DNA from: an uncultured Solobacterium sp.
GTDB taxonomy: Bacteria > Bacillota_I > Bacilli_A > Erysipelotrichales > Erysipelotrichaceae
NCBI GenBank assembly: GCA_905235315.1
Contig: CAJOLG010000069.1
Coordinates: 1 to 27,214 of the forward strand
Direction: 5' to 3'
Length of the DNA stretch: 27,214 bases
Shown here: positions 21,912-27,214 of the stretch, piece by piece
Layout: the number at the start of each line of letters is the position of its first letter
Numbering within the stretch: the first letter of the stretch is position 1
Made by a program: the position numbers and the translations under genes
Notes under the pieces: generated by a model
Told to the model about the DNA's origin: nothing
The model's database searches: none
Seen by the model: the letters and a program-made list of their open reading frames with translations, nothing else

Positions 21912-24900
21912 TCAGGCAGCTGCGGTAAACGGAATTGCGGCATCGACATTGAAGGCGGTGCTGCCGACCTCCCTTGCCAGAAGCTGATACTGCGTTCCGC
22001 TGTCTTCCCGCGGGCTGAGACCGAAGGTCAGACTGGACGGGAGCACCCGTTCATTGCGGATTTCCAGGAGTCTTGGCTCATTCAGCACATGGCCCTGTTC
22101 ATCAATGAAGAACAGTTCATACATCCGGTCGGGATGAATCCCGTTCCCCGCCATGCGGAAACTCAGGGTAAATACCGGCCCGGAAAGTTCCCGGTCGGTT
22201 CCGTTGATCACAAACGGAAGTGCTCCGGCACTCTCCGCAACATGCCAGCGGTCAATCAGAGCGTCTGCCGCCCGGTTCGTTCTTGCGGGCATCGCCGCCA
22301 TGCGCTCATTCAGCGCAGTCTGCGCCTTCCGGGCAATCCCGCGGAAGCGGTCCTTGTCCTGCGCCGTTCCGTCACCCTTTACCGCCCGCACCGGATGGCA
22401 TACAAAGTAGACGATCTGCCGCGAAGCAGACATCGCACTGAGCAGTTCCAGCGCTTTTTCCAGACGTTCTTCATCCAGGTTGACAAACGGGTCATCCAGG
22501 ATCAGGAACGGCTGCTCATTCTCAAACAGCGTATCGATCAGCGCAAGCCGCATACAGAAATCCATCATGTCGTAATATCCGGTGCTGTAGCCTTCCGCCA
22601 CATGAACCCGGTCATTTTCTTCAATGGAGACATTGAAGTCGATGTCCAGGATGCCGCGCACCGCATCGTTTCCGAGCCATATCTGCATGTAATCATTGAA
22701 CAGCTGTTCCACTTTGCCGAGATACCGGCCGGCAAGGTTTTCCCTTGCCTCCGAGATCGTCCGCATCGCCCGTTTCAGCATACCCAGCTCATTGAGGGCG
22801 GATTCCCGCTGCTCATACATCTGGCTGAGCTCCCGTTTCACATCGGGCAGAAGTTCGGCGGAACGCTCGGTCTGACGGATGAATTCCTGTTTCCGGCTGT
22901 TCTCCGATACCAGGGCGTCTCTTCTCGCCTCCAGCATCTGGATACTGCGGCGCAGGGCATTCTCCCGTTCGCCGCCGTCATCCGGCATGCTTTCCTGCTC
23001 TTCGACGATCGCTTCCCGCTGACGCAGGAGCGGAGCCATCTCATTGAGGGTATTTTTATACTCCTCTTTCTTCTGACACACTGCCGCAAAGACATCTTCG
23101 CCTTCGGACGCAAACCGCCCGTAGGTGTTTTCAAATACGAGAATTTCCGTCTCTGCCTGTTTCTTCTTTGTCTCCGCATCGGAACTCTCTTCCTTCAGTT
23201 CGTTCCGCTTTGCGGCGAGGCGGCTGGCTTCCGTGATGTCTGCCCGGACAAGATCAAGCCGCGTATCCAGCGGTTCTTCTTCATAGCATCCCTTCAGCTG
23301 TTCCAGCAGGACGGCCTGGGTATACTCGAGATCCGCAATCTGTTTTTCGCGTCTCGTCTGACGGTGGGCACGCTCAGCGAGGATGCGGCTGTAATTTGCA
23401 TATTCCGTGCTGCAGAGCGATGCGGCCTTCAGGGCATCCAGCACATTGTCTGCGGTGGTTTCAATTCCCACCGGAGCCAGTGATTCACGGATCCGGGATA
23501 CCGCATTGTCATAGTTCCGGTCGATTTCCGCCTTCGCCTTTTTCAGGGAATCCGTCTTTTCGGAATCCGGGCGGGCAATCGCTTCGCGGGTCACCCCGGC
23601 CTCAACCAGGTAATGCGCCTCATTCTGGCGGGCTGCCTGAAGCTGCGCTTCCGCAACCTTGTAGGCTTCGGACTTTTTGCGCAGATACTCTGCCGCTTCT
23701 TCATAGCTGAGGCCGCCAAGCCCTTCATAATTACTGTCGACTTCCCAGCGCTCTTCTTCCAGACGGTTGAACTCCGCTTCCAGCGCAGTCATCTTCTGTC
23801 TCGCTTCGCTTGCCTCAAACGGCGTTTCGTCGTTGAGCTGCTCTTCCGTGCACTTGTTCTCTTCGAGGAACTTCTTCTCTGCCTCCTTTGCGGCGGCGAG
23901 CCTTCCTTCCACGAGACGGTATTCCGTTTCCTTCTTCCGCAGGCAGTCGGCTGCCTCATCGGCACTCATCCCGGCGGCGTCTTTATAAAGCGCTTCCGTA
24001 TGGGCAAGAATCCCGTTGATATAATCGGTCTGTTTCCGGATATAGTCCCGGGTCTCCTTCTGGTCTTTTGCCTTGGCCCGCAGAACCCGAAGGCGTTCCG
24101 CATTGATTCCGATGCGGGTGAGCACTTCCTCGGTGATCAGCTTTTCGGACCTGCCGTAACGCTGAACCCAGCGGATCACTTCCCGCTCATCATCTTTCAT
24201 GCGGGCACTGCTTTCTTCAAGGCTCCCGTTCAGGGAGACAATGCCCTTCTGCACGAGGTCGATCTCGTCCCGGATCTCCGCCTTCTTCTGTTCTTTCTCG
24301 GTTTTGCGGCGTTCGGTTTCCGTGACATAGGCTTCATATTCCGCATATGCCTTACGGTATTTGTTTCCGCTGATCAGTCCGAAGATGATCAGTGCCAGAC
24401 CGAGTACGGCGATGGCAGCCAACGGCAGGGAAACCATCACGGCCGCGGCCGCTCCGGCGATCAGTGCGATAACGCCGAGCACGACCAGCAGAGTGCCGTA
24501 TCCTTTGGCAGGCTCCTCCACCGGTGTGAGATCCGCATCCTTGATTTCATCGATCTTCAGCAGCTGGGTATTGAGATCCTCCGCTTTGACCTTTTCCGTG
24601 TCGATCTTCTGGGTATAGCTGTCTTTCTCCGCCTGTTCCTGCATGATGCGGCGGTAAATGACCTTCATCCGGTCCGCTTCTCCCGGTTCCGGCAGGGGAT
24701 CCTTGTTGGCTTCGAGAATTCCCTTTTCTTCTTCCGTGATCTTATTGCGTTCGAGGGCCTCCTGGCGGATACTGACGGCCTGTTCCATTTTCTGTACTTC
24801 GGCCAGCCGGTCCAGATACGGTTTGATCCGCTCCGGGCTGCATTCCGCCATCCCGTCCAGTTCGCTCTGCACAGCAGCGGTTTCTGCCTTGAGATCCCGG

Positions 24901-26384
24901 AACTTTCCCTTCAGAACTTCCCACTCATCCGCTTCCTTCTGCAGCATCGCTTCCAGAGATTCTTTCTGCCGGTTGAGATCCTGACGGCGGGAAGAGAGTT
25001 CGTTGATCTTCGCAATGCCGGGTGCGGTCTTCTCCGGATCGTATTCCTTCAGGCGGTCAAGATCTGCCTGGCGCACTTCGACATCTTTGGTTAATGACGC
25101 AAAGCGGGTCTGCGTGTTCTTCCAGGATTCCTCCTCATGGGCAAGCGCCTGCCGGTTGGAGTCCTTCATCCGGATCAGATCCTGTACGGCATTTTCCGTA
25201 CCGATGACACTCCGGAGAGTTTCCGGATAGGAGCTGTCGGCCGCCACGGCCTCACAGACGGCTGTGTAGCCGGCCGGAACCGTCTCCTCTCTTGCGGCGG
25301 CCGCCTCTTCTTCATAGGCCTTCTTTACGCCCTGCAGTTCACCGGATACCTGACGGATCCGGTCCAGCACATTGGCTTCGGGGATGTCGCCCTGATACCG
25401 GTCAAAGATTTCCCGGTAAGCTGCGGTTGTTTCCTCCGCTTCCGTCTCCAGGCGTTCAATGCGGGCGGTGAGTTCTTCGACCGCATCCATATTCCGGCGG
25501 TTCTGATCGATCGCCGCATCCTCGGGCACACTGCCGCCGAGTTCGATGCGCATCATATCCAGTCTGTCGGTCAGAACGCCGATCTCTCCGCTCACATCCT
25601 CCAGCAGTTTGCGGGAGGCTTCCAGCTTCCGGCGGTCATCGACTGCCTTGTCATACTCGTCTTTCTGGGTTTCGATCTGCGTACGCACTTCTTCCAGCTC
25701 GGCTGTGATATCGCGCACCCGCTCTCTTGCGGCTTCCTGTTCGCGGACTTCCCGCTCCAGAAGATCGCTCTGAGTCTGCTTCTCCGTGATGTTTCGGTTG
25801 ATACTGTCAAGCTGGCCGCGTCCGTCATTCTTTTCATAAACCCGGGTCAGCTGGCTGAGATCGGCGATCGCAGCTTCATAGGAAGCGGTGTTGTTCGCAT
25901 GCGCAATCAGGCTGTTGAGCCGGTTCTGAATGCTTTCGGTGCCGGCACCGTCATCCGCGCCGCTCTGGTTGACAAAGACGATGCGCTGAAAGGCCCCGGC
26001 ATCGAGCTTGAACAGCTCCTCGCCCAGGCTGCCGGCAGCGATGCGCACCGGCTCTCCGGTTTCCAGATTGATGATCTTTACACTGTCAAAGCGCTGGTTT
26101 TCCCCAAAGGTGCGCCGGACGCGGTACGTTACCCCATCCGCCTCAAAGTCCAGGGTGCCGCCGTAGACGCCGCCCTGCCAGGGGGAATAGCGCTTCCGCT
26201 CATTTTCCGTGATGTCCCGGGACAGCCCGCTGTCAAACCCATACAGCATTGCCTTCAGGAAGGCCGCCATGGTGGTCTTTCCCCAGCCGTTTTCTTCGAG
26301 GATGATATTCAGACCATCGTCAAATTCATAGTCATAGTCATGAAGCCGGCCGAAGTTATCGACATGCATACTGAGGAGTTTCAT
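21912..26384 (-). CDS. YhaN-like SMC-type ATPase with central membrane hairpin
   Basis: The 1490-residue protein is built like Rad50/YhaN. The N-terminal ATPase half has the P-loop EENGWGKTT (30-38), in which the usual first Gly is Glu. Very long coiled coils follow, interrupted at about 629-677 by two hydrophobic helices (GTLLVVLGVIALIAG and IAVLGLALIIFGLI). The C-terminal ATPase half has an atypical signature (STGYYDMMDFCMRLAL), Walker B FLILDDPFVNLDEERL (near 1295) and the switch VYFVCHPV. About 170 further residues, predicted to be beta-rich, extend beyond the ATPase. Bacillus YhaN, near 960 residues, has the same order but is smaller. Its start overlaps the YhaO-like stop by ATGA. A role in DNA repair or nucleoid work at the membrane is inference. 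Confidence 0.85.
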   Translation of the reverse strand: MKLLSMHVDNFGRLHDYDYEFDDGLNIILEENGWGKTTMAAFLKAMLYGFDSGLSRDITENERKRYSPWQGGVYGGTLDFEADGVTYRVRRTFGENQRFDSVKIINLETGEPVRIAAGSLGEELFKLDAGAFQRIVFVNQSGADDGAGTESIQNRLNSLIAHANNTASYEAAIADLSQLTRVYEKNDGRGQLDSINRNITEKQTQSDLLEREVREQEAARERVRDITAELEEVRTQIETQKDEYDKAVDDRRKLEASRKLLEDVSGEIGVLTDRLDMMRIELGGSVPEDAAIDQNRRNMDAVEELTARIERLETEAEETTAAYREIFDRYQGDIPEANVLDRIRQVSGELQGVKKAYEEEAAAAREETVPAGYTAVCEAVAADSSYPETLRSVIGTENAVQDLIRMKDSNRQALAHEEESWKNTQTRFASLTKDVEVRQADLDRLKEYDPEKTAPGIAKINELSSRRQDLNRQKESLEAMLQKEADEWEVLKGKFRDLKAETAAVQSELDGMAECSPERIKPYLDRLAEVQKMEQAVSIRQEALERNKITEEEKGILEANKDPLPEPGEADRMKVIYRRIMQEQAEKDSYTQKIDTEKVKAEDLNTQLLKIDEIKDADLTPVEEPAKGYGTLLVVLGVIALIAGAAAAVMVSLPLAAIAVLGLALIIFGLISGNKYRKAYAEYEAYVTETERRKTEKEQKKAEIRDEIDLVQKGIVSLNGSLEESSARMKDDEREVIRWVQRYGRSEKLITEEVLTRIGINAERLRVLRAKAKDQKETRDYIRKQTDYINGILAHTEALYKDAAGMSADEAADCLRKKETEYRLVEGRLAAAKEAEKKFLEENKCTEEQLNDETPFEASEARQKMTALEAEFNRLEEERWEVDSNYEGLGGLSYEEAAEYLRKKSEAYKVAEAQLQAARQNEAHYLVEAGVTREAIARPDSEKTDSLKKAKAEIDRNYDNAVSRIRESLAPVGIETTADNVLDALKAASLCSTEYANYSRILAERAHRQTRREKQIADLEYTQAVLLEQLKGCYEEEPLDTRLDLVRADITEASRLAAKRNELKEESSDAETKKKQAETEILVFENTYGRFASEGEDVFAAVCQKKEEYKNTLNEMAPLLRQREAIVEEQESMPDDGGERENALRRSIQMLEARRDALVSENSRKQEFIRQTERSAELLPDVKRELSQMYEQRESALNELGMLKRAMRTISEARENLAGRYLGKVEQLFNDYMQIWLGNDAVRGILDIDFNVSIEENDRVHVAEGYSTGYYDMMDFCMRLALIDTLFENEQPFLILDDPFVNLDEERLEKALELLSAMSASRQIVYFVCHPVRAVKGDGTAQDKDRFRGIARKAQTALNERMAAMPARTNRAADALIDRWHVAESAGALPFVINGTDRELSGPVFTLSFRMAGNGIHPDRMYELFFIDEQGHVLNEPRLLEIRNERVLPSSLTFGLSPREDSGTQYQLLAREVGSTAFNVDAAIPFTAAA

Positions 26385-27214
26385 GCGTTCCCCTCCCTTC
26401 CGCAGAGTGCGTTCCAGCCGCAGGTGATCAGCCGGCCCCGCTCCGCCTCACTGAGTGAATCATCCTGCAGGACAAGACGTACGAATTCGCTCTGCAGGGA
26501 AATATCATTTTCAAGTGCGCGTTCATCCACAACCATTACGGTATTGTCAAATACCTCTGCCGCAAAGACCTTTCCCTGCAGGTACTCCCGCAGAGCAGCG
26601 GTATCCACCGCCCTGGCAAATGCGGTCTTTCCCTTCAGGGTCAGCCGCAGGAAGGTATCCCCGCCGCAGTCCGCAGCCGCCTTTTCACTCTTACTGCGCA
26701 GCGCCTGGGCATCATCATCCGGCTCCACATTCACTTCCGCATTCCGGTATTTGAACCGGGTTTCCTTCGTACAGAAGGTTTTGTGCGTATTCTGCCCGGT
26801 ATCCATGACCGCATAGCCGAAGACACCGTTCTCTGCTTCCTCCCAGCCGGAGGGCTCAAACGAAGGCAGACGCACAGCCCCGTCAAAAAACACCCCTGCG
26901 ACATCGGTAAGCTCCGCCGTAACATTTTCGGACGGGACCCGGATCGTAATGCCGCCTTCCGAACGGGACAGTTCGGTTTTCCCGATGGTCATGGTTTCGT
27001 CATCTTCGCACAGAAGAATGAGATTGTCCGGAAGATCCTTCCGGACAGAAAGACGCAGATGCGTCTCACTGTCGGGGCAGAGAATTACCGGAAGATCCCG
27101 GTTTGCCCGAACCGTATCCAAAAGTGCATCCACCGCGGATTCCGGCACATAAATACTGTTGAAAACCCGGCCCGGGAAGATCGCAAGATCCGCCCCCATG
27201 CGAATCGCCTTCTC
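26381..27214 (-). CDS. YhaO-like phosphoesterase-fold protein, apparently catalytically degenerate (partial)
   Basis: The frame is open to the window end; the last five codons read EKAIR before MGADLAIFPGRVFNSIYV. It aligns by eye with the DNA-repair exonuclease family next to yhaN: GADL-x-x-x-GD-x-FD becomes GADLAIFPGRVFN, and the GNHD motif becomes CPDSE in LPVILCPDSETHLRL. No GHIH-type motif is found later, and the part between is shortened. The C-terminus keeps the family ending (FDNTVMVVDERALENDISLQSEFVRLVLQDD). The fold is therefore probably retained without metal-binding residues. The gene precedes, and overlaps by 4 bp, the YhaN-like ATPase gene. The N-terminal residues, including any D-x-H motif, lie outside the window. 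Confidence 0.72.
   Translation of the reverse strand, partial: EKAIRMGADLAIFPGRVFNSIYVPESAVDALLDTVRANRDLPVILCPDSETHLRLSVRKDLPDNLILLCEDDETMTIGKTELSRSEGGITIRVPSENVTAELTDVAGVFFDGAVRLPSFEPSGWEEAENGVFGYAVMDTGQNTHKTFCTKETRFKYRNAEVNVEPDDDAQALRSKSEKAAADCGGDTFLRLTLKGKTAFARAVDTAALREYLQGKVFAAEVFDNTVMVVDERALENDISLQSEFVRLVLQDDSLSEAERGRLITCGWNALCGREGNA

Noticed and set aside
25137..26816. Plus-strand open frame of 559 codons, and others at 6082-7431 and 22089-23483
   Set aside because: All lie opposite confident minus-strand genes (YhaN-like ATPase, glpK), lack ribosome binding sites and have low-plausibility protein sequences.

Overview
The window is about 27 kb of moderately GC-rich (roughly 53%, estimated by eye) DNA from a Gram-positive, probably anaerobic member of the Bacillota. 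The gene set and codon style resemble gut Erysipelotrichia, but no rRNA or marker gene is present to fix the taxon. Most genes have strong GGAGG ribosome binding sites, and most lie on the minus strand. No tRNA, rRNA, CRISPR array, transposase or phage structural gene was seen.

Layout on the minus strand: the first codons of an unidentified gene (1-26); the phospholipid genes plsY and pgsA (194-1379); two small tandem genes (1433-1898) whose products both carry a double-glycine leader and share a C-terminal PG-x-NED motif; then a glycerol operon (2082-7599) transcribed as glpK, glpF, a glpA-like dehydrogenase, a glpB-like FAD oxidoreductase and a DUF1667 protein, closed by a strong terminator. 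glpF carries a frameshift. A zinc-ribbon membrane protein follows (8188-8976).

In the middle are a plus-strand XRE regulator (9269-9532), a DUF5131 radical-SAM-like protein (9522-10436), a Pr6Pr-type membrane protein (10460-11134) and a compact thyA-dfrA-def operon (11236-13144). Next come a plus-strand CPBP-family membrane protease (13304-14263), a minus-strand protein made of 44-residue repeats (14347-14904), a plus-strand GH13 alpha-glucosidase (15124-16815) and a plus-strand alpha/beta-hydrolase lipoprotein (16825-17727).

The right end holds two neighbouring Mre11/Rad50-like nuclease modules on the minus strand. One is sbcD-sbcC (17785-21681), with sbcC frameshifted in its coiled coil. 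The other is a YhaO/YhaN-like pair (21912 to beyond the window end). Its YhaN-like member is a 1490-residue SMC-type ATPase with a central transmembrane hairpin and a C-terminal extension. Its YhaO-like partner appears to have lost the catalytic motifs of the phosphoesterase fold.

The observations most worth following are the paired Gly-Gly leader peptides, the apparent pseudo-nuclease paired with a membrane-associated SMC ATPase, the Glu at the regulatory His site of glycerol kinase, and the two frameshifts.
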